Shown piece after piece: positions 7,974 to 14,736 of a DNA stretch of 15,679 nucleotides (position 1 is the stretch's first letter; every line of letters starts with the position of its first letter). Below the pieces are notes generated by a model. The model searched no databases and was not told the origin of the DNA. It was given only the letters and a program-made list of their open reading frames with translations. Source of the DNA: Scatonaster sp045598705 (GTDB lineage Bacteria; Bacillota; Clostridia; Saccharofermentanales; Saccharofermentanaceae); NCBI GenBank assembly GCA_045598705.1, contig JAZLMM010000021.1:1-15679 (forward strand). The letters are read 5' to 3'. A program made the position numbers and the translations under genes.

Positions 7974-8639
7974 ATGGAATATTATCAGATTGCAGTAGAC
8001 GGACCTTCTGGTTCCGGCAAATCAACGCTTGCCAAGGGTGTGGCAGCAAAGTTGGGCATTCTTTATTTGGATACTGGTGCGATGTATCGTGCTTGCGGAC
8101 TCAAGGCACTGAAGTCTGGTATCGATACCAAAGACCAGGCATCTGTAGAGAAGATGATGCAGGAGATCAAGATCGATATTACCCATGAGAATGGTGAACA
8201 GCATGTATGGCTTGACGGAGAAGACGTTTCGAAAGAGATCCGTATGCCGGGTGTTTCGGTTGCTGCTTCTGATGTGTCTGCGATGCCATTTGTTCGCGAA
8301 GCTATGGTGAGTCTGCAAAGAAAAATCTCCGAGGGAAAGAATGTCATTCTGGACGGACGTGATATTGGTTCAAAAGTCTTCCCGAATGCAAAGTACAAAT
8401 TCTTCTTGGTTGCCGATGCGAAAGAACGTGCCAAGAGAAGACTTGCAGAGTTGAAAGAGAAAGGGGCCACGGATGTGACATTCGAAGAAGTGCTCCGTGA
8501 TATTGAGTATCGTGATCAGCAGGATGCGACACGTGCCGCTTCGCCGTTGATAAAGGTTGAGGATGCAATTGAAATCGATACAACAAGCATATCGATTGAT
8601 GCTACGCAGGAGGCTTTGCTTTCTTACATTCATGAGTGA
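7974..8639 (+). CDS. cmk: Cytidylate kinase
   Basis: Phosphorylates CMP and dCMP with ATP to the diphosphates, salvaging nucleotides from RNA turnover and feeding CTP/dCTP pools. The 221-residue product has the P-loop GPSGSGKST at residues 10-18, the DTGAMYRA motif near 33-40, the DGRDIGSKVFPNA segment, and the lid/core motif YRDQQDATRAASPL, all characteristic of bacterial Cmk. AGGAGG at 7961-7966 lies 7 bases before the ATG. The neighbouring order cmk then ispH-rpsA is a familiar clostridial arrangement (compare cmk beside the S1-like gene ypfD in Bacillus). The gap to the next gene is 22 bases and carries that gene's ribosome binding site. Confidence 0.96.
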   Translation: MEYYQIAVDGPSGSGKSTLAKGVAAKLGILYLDTGAMYRACGLKALKSGIDTKDQASVEKMMQEIKIDITHENGEQHVWLDGEDVSKEIRMPGVSVAASDVSAMPFVREAMVSLQRKISEGKNVILDGRDIGSKVFPNAKYKFFLVADAKERAKRRLAELKEKGATDVTFEEVLRDIEYRDQQDATRAASPLIKVEDAIEIDTTSISIDATQEALLSYIHE

Positions 8640-8661
8640 TTGCATTCTGGGGGATATTGTT

Positions 8662-10686
8662 GTGAGTAAATGGAAGATTCAACTTGCCAAGTCATCCGGG
8701 TTCTGCTTTGGGGTGCAAAATGCAGTATCTTCTGCCTATCAGATTCTGAAAGAGAAGAACGATCAGAAGATCTACATGTTAGGCGAAATTACGCATAACG
8801 AGACGGTTGTGGGCGAGTTGCTTGCTTCGGGTATGTTACTTGTTCATGAGCCAGAAGAAGTTGAAGTGGGTAGCACGGTACTGATTCGCGCCCACGGTGT
8901 TACACCTTCAGTAGTCGAATCATTGGAGGCGAGAAATTGTCGAATCATTGATTGCACATGCCCATTTGTGAAGAAAATACACGATATCGTACGAAAAGCT
9001 GACTTGGAGGGAAGACCGGTCTATATCACAGGAACCAAGGGGCATCCGGAGGTAATAGGAATCTGCGGAGAGGCACAAAATGCTTCAGTTATCTCATCAC
9101 TTGCTGAAGCAGAAGCCCTTCCAGAAATAGAATCCAATGCGATTTGGGTTTCCCAAACGACATTTTCTAGTAAAGAATTCCAAAAAATTTGTGAATTCGT
9201 GCAGAAAAAAATTGCAAAAGATCAGATTTTTGGTACAATATGTTATACGACTGAAAATAGGCAGAGGGAAACTGCTGAGTTGGCGGGGGTTGCCGATGTT
9301 ATGGTTGTCATAGGATCGCGTTCCAGTTCCAACACGAAGAAGCTCTTTGACATATGTTCAGATCGTTGTGCGCTGACATACCTTGTCGGGAGCGCCGATG
9401 AAGTGGAGCCATTGCTGCCTGTGTGGAGAGACAGAAAGGTGAAACTAATCGGGGTGACTGCAGGAGCATCAACGCCGGTGAGTATTATCAGGGAGGTTAT
9501 CACAACCATGAGTGAGAACGAGGTAAACACGATTCAGGAGTCGAACGACATCAATTTTGGCGATTACATTGAGAGCATTCCACAGCTCAGAAAGAACGCT
9601 ACAGTGAAGGGAGAAATTACGACCTGCGATGGCGATTTCGTATATGTAGATGTCCATGATAAGTCTGAAGGCAAGATTCCAAGAAGCGAGTTCGAACCTG
9701 ATTTTGACTTTGACGCGGCAGTAGCAGAGCGCAGAGAGATTGAAGTATTTGTTCGTAGCATCCGCAATACAGATCAGGGAAAAGAAATCATTCTTTCTAA
9801 GTCACATGTAGACTTCAGCAAGAACAAGGCTGAGATTGAGGAAGCTTGCAACAACAAGACTCCAGTAACAGTAAAGATTACAAGCGTAGTGAAGGATGGC
9901 GTCATCGCGAGTTACGGTGAAGTAGATATCTACATCCACCGCACACAACTTGAACTGAACACAGTCAACGATCTTGAGTCTTACAAGGGTAAGACAATGG
10001 AGATCTTGATTACTCAGTTTGATGCAGAGAAGCGCCGTCTGAGAGTATCTGGTTCCAGAAGAACACTTCTGAACAACGAGCGCAAGGCTAAGGCTGACGA
10101 GGTTTGGGGTTCTATCGAGAAGGATAAGGAATATGATGGCGTAGTTAGAAGCTTGACAGATTTCGGTGCATTCGTGGATATCGGCGGCGTTGACGGACTG
10201 ATTCACGTTTCTGAGCTCTCTTGGAATCATATCCACCATCCGTCCGAGGTTCTGGCAGTTGGTGACCAGGTTCATGTATATGTGAAGGATTTCGATCCTG
10301 AGAAGAAGAGAATCTCTCTTGGTTATAAGAAGGCTGAGGATGATCCGTTCTACAATATCGAAGAGCGTATTCCGGTTGGCTCGATCGTAAGAGGTAAGGT
10401 TGTTCGTATGTTCCAGTTTGGTGCATTTGTTGAACTTGAGCCGAACCTTGATGCACTGTGCCACGTATCTCAGATTTCCAATGTTCGTCTGAACAAGCCA
10501 CAGGATGTCTTGACAGAAGGCATGGAAGTTGAGGCGAAGGTTCTCGATGTTAATGCTTCTACACGTCGTATCAGCATTTCCATTAAGGAAGTAAATCCGA
10601 TTGATCCGGAACCACAGGAAACTGAGGAAGCTCCTGTCGAGGAAGTAGCTCCAGTTGAGAATGCTGAGGCACCGGTAGAAGAGTAA
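8662..10686 (+). CDS. ispH-rpsA: Fusion of HMBPP reductase (IspH) and ribosomal protein S1
   Basis: Two proteins in one 674-residue frame. Residues 1-282 are IspH, the Fe-S enzyme that makes IPP and DMAPP in the last MEP-pathway step: cluster cysteines C15 (GFCFGV), C100 (TCPFVKK) and C194 (TICYTTENRQ), with active-site H128 and E130 (GHPEVIG) and the SNTKKL motif. Residues 283-674 are an S1-type protein with four S1 RNA-binding repeats near 312-380, 397-465, 490-560 and 570-645 and a Glu/Pro-rich tail. The start is GTG 8662, with GGGGGA at 8649-8654; earlier in-frame ATGs lie in cmk and lack a spaced ribosome binding site. Codon usage changes abruptly at the junction. A strong terminator follows 26 bases after the stop. 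Confidence 0.95.
   Translation: MSKWKIQLAKSSGFCFGVQNAVSSAYQILKEKNDQKIYMLGEITHNETVVGELLASGMLLVHEPEEVEVGSTVLIRAHGVTPSVVESLEARNCRIIDCTCPFVKKIHDIVRKADLEGRPVYITGTKGHPEVIGICGEAQNASVISSLAEAEALPEIESNAIWVSQTTFSSKEFQKICEFVQKKIAKDQIFGTICYTTENRQRETAELAGVADVMVVIGSRSSSNTKKLFDICSDRCALTYLVGSADEVEPLLPVWRDRKVKLIGVTAGASTPVSIIREVITTMSENEVNTIQESNDINFGDYIESIPQLRKNATVKGEITTCDGDFVYVDVHDKSEGKIPRSEFEPDFDFDAAVAERREIEVFVRSIRNTDQGKEIILSKSHVDFSKNKAEIEEACNNKTPVTVKITSVVKDGVIASYGEVDIYIHRTQLELNTVNDLESYKGKTMEILITQFDAEKRRLRVSGSRRTLLNNERKAKADEVWGSIEKDKEYDGVVRSLTDFGAFVDIGGVDGLIHVSELSWNHIHHPSEVLAVGDQVHVYVKDFDPEKKRISLGYKKAEDDPFYNIEERIPVGSIVRGKVVRMFQFGAFVELEPNLDALCHVSQISNVRLNKPQDVLTEGMEVEAKVLDVNASTRRISISIKEVNPIDPEPQETEEAPVEEVAPVENAEAPVEE
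9234..9239 (+). promoter_or_regulatory. Candidate internal promoter within ispH
   Basis: TACAAT at 9234-9239 is preceded by TG at 9231-9232 (TGnTACAAT, an extended -10). TTGCAA at 9212-9217 lies 16 bp upstream as a possible -35. The stretch from about 9150 to 9245 is locally AT-rich. A transcript from here would begin about 260 bases before the internal S1 start at 9508. It may be a chance match. Confidence 0.25.
9491..9510 (+). promoter_or_regulatory. Internal ribosome binding site and in-frame ATG for S1
   Basis: GGGAGG at 9491-9496 lies 11 bases before an in-frame ATG at 9508-9510, exactly at the IspH/S1 boundary. Translation from here would give a 392-residue S1 protein beginning MSENEVNTIQESNDINFGDY, close in size to free-standing S1-like proteins of Bacillota. 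The spacing is slightly long, so the site may be weaker than the upstream start. Confidence 0.5.
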
Positions 10687-10712
10687 TTCATACTCTTTCA
10701 TTAGATTTTCAC

Positions 10713-10748
10713 AAAGGACTGTCCTGAGTATCAGGACAGTCCTTTTTT
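10713..10748 (+). terminator. Rho-independent terminator of the ileS to ispH-rpsA operon
   Basis: A perfect 15-bp stem (arms 10713-10727 and 10731-10745) with a 3-base GTA loop. The descending arm runs into six T residues (10743-10748). It lies 26 bases after the ispH-rpsA stop. Confidence 0.95.
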
Positions 10749-10863
10749 GGTGCAATATCGCCAATTAAAAATATCAACATTTTGACATAAGAGTGATTTT
10801 GTCAGAATTGTTTGGAGTTCAAAGTGTTTGAAAATCAGCATATTTGATCGTTGATCTATTCCT

Positions 10864-10888
10864 TTGTAATTGGCAAGAAATATTACAA
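10864..10888 (+). repeat. Inverted repeat TTGTAAT-N11-ATTACAA upstream of the cell-wall hydrolase
   Basis: Perfect 7-base arms at 10864-10870 and 10882-10888, separated by 11 bases, located about 15 bases upstream of the putative -35 element. It could be an operator. The TGTAAT half-site resembles the WalR box half (TGTWAH), but WalR boxes are direct repeats with 5-base spacing and this one is inverted. The rest of the 224-base gap between the terminator and the gene start (10749-10972) shows no RNA gene and no convincing small ORF. Confidence 0.4.
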
Positions 10889-10902
10889 TTGTGTCACATT
10901 TG

Positions 10903-10931
10903 TTTCCAGAAGAATATGAATACGATATAAT
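10903..10931 (+). promoter_or_regulatory. Sigma-A type promoter for the NlpC/P60 gene
   Basis: TATAAT at 10926-10931 is a perfect -10. TTTCCA at 10903-10908, 17 bp upstream, matches four of six -35 positions. The start point would be near 10938, giving a leader of about 35 bases that ends in TAGGAGG at 10961-10967. A stand-alone TTGACA at 10782-10787 has no good -10 partner. Confidence 0.65.
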
Positions 10932-10972
10932 TAATTTGCAAGGTTCGGGTTCAGATAACTTAGGAGGTTATT

Positions 10973-12394
10973 GTGAAGAAAGACTACGAAAATCCATTCA
11001 TTGGCGAGGAGCTCGCTCAGCGTTCCCATCAACGTTGCGTGAAACGAGCGGTGAAAATGTTTTCGCTGATTCTGGCTGGAACTATGGCTGTTGTTTCCTG
11101 CATGATCGTGCCGATTGGCCATGCAGATGATACTTGTCTTCAGGTTCCGGCAGAACAGACGCTTGCTTATGCTACGGGCCAGGTATCCGGCGCGCAGTAT
11201 ACTGAATTCGTGACTTCGGATGCATCTGAAGATAAGTACAGTGCTCTGAAGGAACAGGATACTTTCATTATTACTGAACAAGTTGACCGAAATGGTGTGC
11301 AGGAAGAACTTCTTGATCCGTCAGCTTTCCGTCCAACCGATGAGACTATGTATGTTTTATCTGAGTTTGTATATGTGCGTGAGGCACCAGATGCTGAGTC
11401 GAAGATGATCGGTACACTTGTCTATGCAACACAGATTACAAGAACGGGAATCGGATCATCTTGGTCTCAAATCGAGTATCTGGCTGATAATGAGACCATC
11501 GCTAGTGGTTATGTGATCTCGTCTTCATTAACATCTGATGTGGTTGCTACACCGACGCCTACTCCAACTGAGACGCCGACTCCGACGCCTAAACCGAAGA
11601 AGAAGGCGACACCAACTCCAGAGCATAAAGAGGAAGCAACGCCTACCCCAGTTCCTCAAGAAGAGGAAAAGCCAGTTGCTACCAATACGCCAACGCCTAA
11701 ACCATCATATGAGGAATCAGAAGCTTCGGGTACATTCTATTCGGTAGGTGAAGTGAATGTAAGAAGTGGTCCGGATACATCCTATTCAGCAGTACGCATG
11801 CTTTCCTATAACGAGAAAGTAGAAGTTTGCGCGAAGACGAGCAATGGCTGGTATAAGATTACTGAAGGTGCCTATGTAAAGTCATCTTTGTTGAGTAGCA
11901 CTGATTTGGAAGCTGAGATTTCTTCCCAAGCGGAACAGACCCATTCGGAGAAACAAGGCGAGTCATCCGAGCCGTCTGAACCTTCGGAGTCTTCTTCCAA
12001 ACAGTCTTCGGGTAGCGTAAGTATTCCAAGCCCAGGTTCTTGTGATCTTGTTACCTATGCACGAGCGTTCCTTGGTATTCCGTATGAATACTGTGGCGCT
12101 TCCTTAAATGGATTAGATTGTTCTGGCTTTGTGATGTACGTCTACGCGCACTACTACGGTATTTCCCTTCCACATCAGTCTGCATCGATTGCTGAGTTAG
12201 GGCGAGACGTGACCAATGAAGAACGCGTTGCCGGGGATGTTTTCTGCCATGACTATAATCACGATGGTCGTGTAGATCATGTTAGCCTTTATTGCGGTGG
12301 CGGCGTCGTCATTCACGCATCAACCAGTCGAGGCGGAATCATAGAAGAGACTGTCCCGATGATGGATGTAGTAACGGTGAGAAGATTCTTCTAA
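10973..12394 (+). CDS. Secreted cell-wall hydrolase with SH3-like domains and NlpC/P60 peptidase
   Basis: Predicted exported peptidoglycan endopeptidase of 473 residues. A charged N-region of about 29 residues precedes a hydrophobic signal core (about 30-48) with a likely signal peptidase I site after GHA (residue 51). Domains in order: a divergent SH3-like domain (about 126-188), a TPTP-rich flexible linker with a basic patch (about 191-250), a clear SH3b domain (254-308, with VNVRSGPDTSYSAV), a Ser/Glu-rich linker, and a C-terminal NlpC/P60 domain (about 355-473). The catalytic triad is C383 (LDCSGF), H436 (VDHVSLY) and H448 (VIHAST). A calcium-loop-like DYNHDGRVD precedes H436. Such enzymes cut peptide stems in peptidoglycan. 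The start is GTG 10973, 5 bases after TAGGAGG. The gene is monocistronic, and its end faces the dipeptidase gene 3 bases away. Confidence 0.9.
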   Translation: MKKDYENPFIGEELAQRSHQRCVKRAVKMFSLILAGTMAVVSCMIVPIGHADDTCLQVPAEQTLAYATGQVSGAQYTEFVTSDASEDKYSALKEQDTFIITEQVDRNGVQEELLDPSAFRPTDETMYVLSEFVYVREAPDAESKMIGTLVYATQITRTGIGSSWSQIEYLADNETIASGYVISSSLTSDVVATPTPTPTETPTPTPKPKKKATPTPEHKEEATPTPVPQEEEKPVATNTPTPKPSYEESEASGTFYSVGEVNVRSGPDTSYSAVRMLSYNEKVEVCAKTSNGWYKITEGAYVKSSLLSSTDLEAEISSQAEQTHSEKQGESSEPSEPSESSSKQSSGSVSIPSPGSCDLVTYARAFLGIPYEYCGASLNGLDCSGFVMYVYAHYYGISLPHQSASIAELGRDVTNEERVAGDVFCHDYNHDGRVDHVSLYCGGGVVIHASTSRGGIIEETVPMMDVVTVRRFF

Positions 12395-12397
12395 GCG

Positions 12398-13729
12398 TTA
12401 TAAGATAATCTTGCTGAGTTTTTCCAGTGCCTCTTCATACATTGGTATGAGGAGGTACAGATTTCTCTTGAGAATCATCTCATTCGCCTGATGGCAAGAA
12501 TCTTCCCCCCAAGGCAACTGGGGACCGAATGCAACGATATTAGGCATGCATCTAGCATAAGTGCCGCCACCAATTGCAATGGCTTTTGCGGGCTCTGCTA
12601 GCGAACGTTCTTTGGCGTCGATGTCTTGTGGTTCACAATCGAAAGAAGTGCGATAACGGTCATAGATTTCTGTTAGCGTTGCGATCTGCTTCGAGTCTTT
12701 CTCCTTAAAAAGCGGTGGCTGCACGTTGTCGTCTATGGCGGCGATACCGAATTCGGATGCAATCTGATGAAGACGATCTCTGACTTCCTGCTCAGGAATT
12801 GTAACGGGAAAACGAATATCTATACAGACGCTGGCCTGAGTGTCGTTGATGTCGACAAGTCCTACGTTCGATGTCATACTACCGGAAATGTCCTCCTTGA
12901 AGAAAGAGGTAAATGGCGTTTCTGATGTGCTACTAAAGTACTTCTTAATCAGCGAGAGAATGGATGAACGGTTCACCATCTCGTCTGAGAGTTCGTTGAG
13001 CATGAGATCTAGTGCGTTGATGCCAAGAGACGGGTGAGAGGCGTGGGCCTGTACACCTTTAGTTTCAATTGTGTTCCCTGATTTATTCAGTACACAATGA
13101 CAAGAAGGCATGACCATGTTATAGGCTTCGCCGCCATTCATAGAGAAATCAGTAGACGGTTCGGATGCAAAATGCATATGGTAGATGCCTTTCTCGGCAA
13201 AGATGCAGGGGAATTCAGCATCTGGCGTAAATCCGATATCCGGAAGTTCTTCCGTTTCACAGTAACGTTCCATGCAAGATGAACCATGTTCTTCGTCCGT
13301 TCCTAAGATTAGTCGTACACGAAGATCTGGATTCGAGTGCGCGGCGCGATAGCGAAGCATGGCCATGTATGCACAAACAGCAGGTCCCTTGTCATCAACG
13401 ATGCCTCGTCCGATGAAATGGGTATCTGTCACAGTTAATTGGAAAGGATCGGTATTCCATCCAGAACCTGCAGGCACAACATCCAGATGAGCAAGAATGG
13501 CGAGTAGAGGGCCATGGTCACCCCATTGGATGTATCCTGCCTTATCACCAATGTTCGCGGTTATGAATCCGTCTGAAGATGCGCGGTCAAGAAAATACTG
13601 GAGAGCAGCACGTGGTGCAGCGCCATAAGGAGCATGTTCTTCCGGTTCTCCCTTTACACTTGCGATGGCGATTAAATCTGATAAAATGTCCATAAATGTG
13701 CGATTTTCTGCTTCTGATAGTGTATGCAT
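12398..13729 (-). CDS. pepV: M20-family dipeptidase, PepV/Sapep-like
   Basis: Predicted cytoplasmic dizinc dipeptidase of 443 residues, which would hydrolyse dipeptides in the last step of peptide use. Metal and catalytic residues of the M20 family are all visible: H81 and D83 (LAHLDVVP), bridging D112 (GRGIVDDKG), general base E146 and ligand E147 (GTDEEHG), D170 (FTPDAEFP) and H413 (CHQANEMI). Length and motif spacing fit PepV and its Staphylococcus relative Sapep rather than the shorter DapE/ArgE enzymes. The start, ATG at 13729-13727 on the minus strand, has AGGAGG (complement of 13739-13744) 9 bases upstream. The gene is transcribed alone, divergent from rpsB and convergent with the hydrolase gene, with no terminator in the 3-base gap. 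Exact substrate range is unknown. Confidence 0.9.
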   Translation of the reverse strand: MHTLSEAENRTFMDILSDLIAIASVKGEPEEHAPYGAAPRAALQYFLDRASSDGFITANIGDKAGYIQWGDHGPLLAILAHLDVVPAGSGWNTDPFQLTVTDTHFIGRGIVDDKGPAVCAYMAMLRYRAAHSNPDLRVRLILGTDEEHGSSCMERYCETEELPDIGFTPDAEFPCIFAEKGIYHMHFASEPSTDFSMNGGEAYNMVMPSCHCVLNKSGNTIETKGVQAHASHPSLGINALDLMLNELSDEMVNRSSILSLIKKYFSSTSETPFTSFFKEDISGSMTSNVGLVDINDTQASVCIDIRFPVTIPEQEVRDRLHQIASEFGIAAIDDNVQPPLFKEKDSKQIATLTEIYDRYRTSFDCEPQDIDAKERSLAEPAKAIAIGGGTYARCMPNIVAFGPQLPWGEDSCHQANEMILKRNLYLLIPMYEEALEKLSKIIL

Positions 13730-13802
13730 ACGGAAAAACCTCCTGAATTTGCAAGAATTGTTAGAAAATGTGCGTTTGTGGCAGAAAATTAACGAAAAAC
13801 AC

Positions 13803-13831
13803 TTGCCAATGCCGCTTCTTCATTGTATCAT
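13803..13831 (+). promoter_or_regulatory. Sigma-A promoter of the rpsB-tsf operon
   Basis: TTGCCA at 13803-13808 and TATCAT at 13826-13831 each match five of six consensus bases and are separated by the ideal 17 bp. Transcription would start near 13838, giving a leader of about 85 bases before rpsB. Confidence 0.75.
13822..13830 (-). promoter_or_regulatory. Candidate extended -10 promoter of the dipeptidase gene
   Basis: On the minus strand TGATACAAT (complement of 13822-13830) is an extended -10 (TGnTACAAT). No good -35 is seen upstream. It overlaps the -10 of the rpsB promoter on the other strand. The leader to the dipeptidase start would be about 85 bases. Confidence 0.4.
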
Positions 13832-13849
13832 CTTATAGACTAAAAAACA

Positions 13850-13896
13850 CACAGGGATATACTTTTGTTCTTCGGAGACACCGAAGCGGCCCTGTG
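13850..13896 (+). promoter_or_regulatory. Structured 5' leader of rpsB, possible autoregulatory element
   Basis: An outer 7-bp stem pairs CACAGGG (13850-13856) with CCCTGTG (13890-13896). An inner 6-bp stem pairs CTTCGG (13870-13875) with CCGAAG (13881-13886) around an AGACA loop. Between them lies a lopsided internal loop: 13 bases on the 5' side and 3 on the 3' side. It ends 11 bases before the AGGAGG of rpsB (13908-13913). Ribosomal-protein leaders of this kind often bind the protein they encode, and S2 autoregulation is known in other bacteria. A match to any named RNA family is not claimed. Confidence 0.5.
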
Positions 13897-13922
13897 GAAG
13901 TACAAACAGGAGGTATTTTTTT

Positions 13923-14678
13923 ATGTCAACTATTTCTATGAAGCAGCTTCTCGAAGCAGGTGTACACTTTGGTCACCAGACACGTCGTTGGAACCCGAAG
14001 ATGGCAGAATACATCTTCACAGAGCGTAACAACATTCACATCATCGACCTTCAGAAGACTGTAAAGAAGACTGAGGAAGCTTACGATTTTATGCGCTCTA
14101 TCGCTGCTGATGGCGGTAACGTTCTTTTCGTTGGTACTAAGAAGCAGGCTCAGGATTCCATCTCTGAAGAAGCAGTACGCTGCAACATGTTCTACATCAA
14201 CAACCGTTGGCTCGGTGGTACACTCACAAACTTCAAGACAATCGAGAAGAGACTCGCTCGTCTTGCTGAACTCCACACCATGGCTGAAGATGGTTCTTTC
14301 GACCTTCGCACAAAGAAGGAAGTTGCTAAGCTGAAACTTGAGATGGAGAAACTCGATAAGAACCTCGGTGGTATCCAGGGCATGAAGGGCTTGCCGGCTT
14401 GCCTGTTCGTTGTAGATACAAAGAAGGAGCATCTGGCTGTTGCTGAGGCAAAGCGTCTTGGTATTCCGGTAGTTGCTATTGTTGATACAAACTGTGATCC
14501 AGAGGAAGTTGATTATGTTATCCCAGGTAACGATGATGCTATCCGTGCTGTAAAGCTGATTGCTGGTCATATGGCTGATGCAATTTTGGAAGGACGTCAG
14601 GGCGAGCAGATGGATATTCCGGCTGAGGAAGTAGCTGAAGAGGTTGCTGAGACTGAGGAAGTTTCTGAAGAGGCTTAA
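13923..14678 (+). CDS. rpsB: 30S ribosomal protein S2
   Basis: Primary small-subunit protein near the mRNA exit region, needed for S1 docking on the ribosome. The family signatures are clear: the N-terminus MSTISMKQLLEAGVHFGHQT, RWNPKMAEYIF, NNRWLGGTLTNFKTI (residues 92-106), and GIPVVAIVDTNCDPEEVDY. The 251-residue length includes an acidic Glu/Val-rich tail (about 228-251), which is variable in the family. AGGAGG at 13908-13913 lies 9 bases before the ATG. Codon choice is strongly biased, as expected for a highly expressed gene. It has its own promoter and a structured leader, and is followed by tsf after 58 bases. Confidence 0.98.
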   Translation: MSTISMKQLLEAGVHFGHQTRRWNPKMAEYIFTERNNIHIIDLQKTVKKTEEAYDFMRSIAADGGNVLFVGTKKQAQDSISEEAVRCNMFYINNRWLGGTLTNFKTIEKRLARLAELHTMAEDGSFDLRTKKEVAKLKLEMEKLDKNLGGIQGMKGLPACLFVVDTKKEHLAVAEAKRLGIPVVAIVDTNCDPEEVDYVIPGNDDAIRAVKLIAGHMADAILEGRQGEQMDIPAEEVAEEVAETEEVSEEA

Positions 14679-14736
14679 TGATTCATGGGTGCATGCATCC
14701 GTTTCGATTTGATTTATAAATTTGGAGGATATAATC

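Noticed and set aside
8557..8661. Extended N-terminus for IspH-S1 beginning inside cmk, including ATG 8632
   Set aside because: The extra residues do not resemble an IspH N-terminus, and AGGAGG at 8608-8613 is 18 bases from ATG 8632. GTG 8662 has GGGGGA at the right distance and gives the expected N-terminus.
9802..10764. Minus-strand frame of 320 codons opposite the S1 domains
   Set aside because: It is a shadow of the strongly codon-biased S1 region, with no domain features and no promoter; it also spans the terminator.
10782..10810. TTGACA at 10782-10787 as a promoter -35 element
   Set aside because: At 16-18 bp spacing there is no acceptable -10 (GAATTG or similar); the TATAAT at 10926 is better supported.
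10973..11128. Lipoprotein signal at C43 (VVSC) of the NlpC/P60 protein
   Set aside because: The hydrophobic core continues past the cysteine and ends in an AxA-like GHA site, which fits signal peptidase I better.
14687..14700. Near-palindrome GGGTGCATGCATCC between rpsB and tsf
   Set aside because: A folded form has only a 5-bp stem with a 4-base loop and no T tract; too weak to call a terminator or attenuator.
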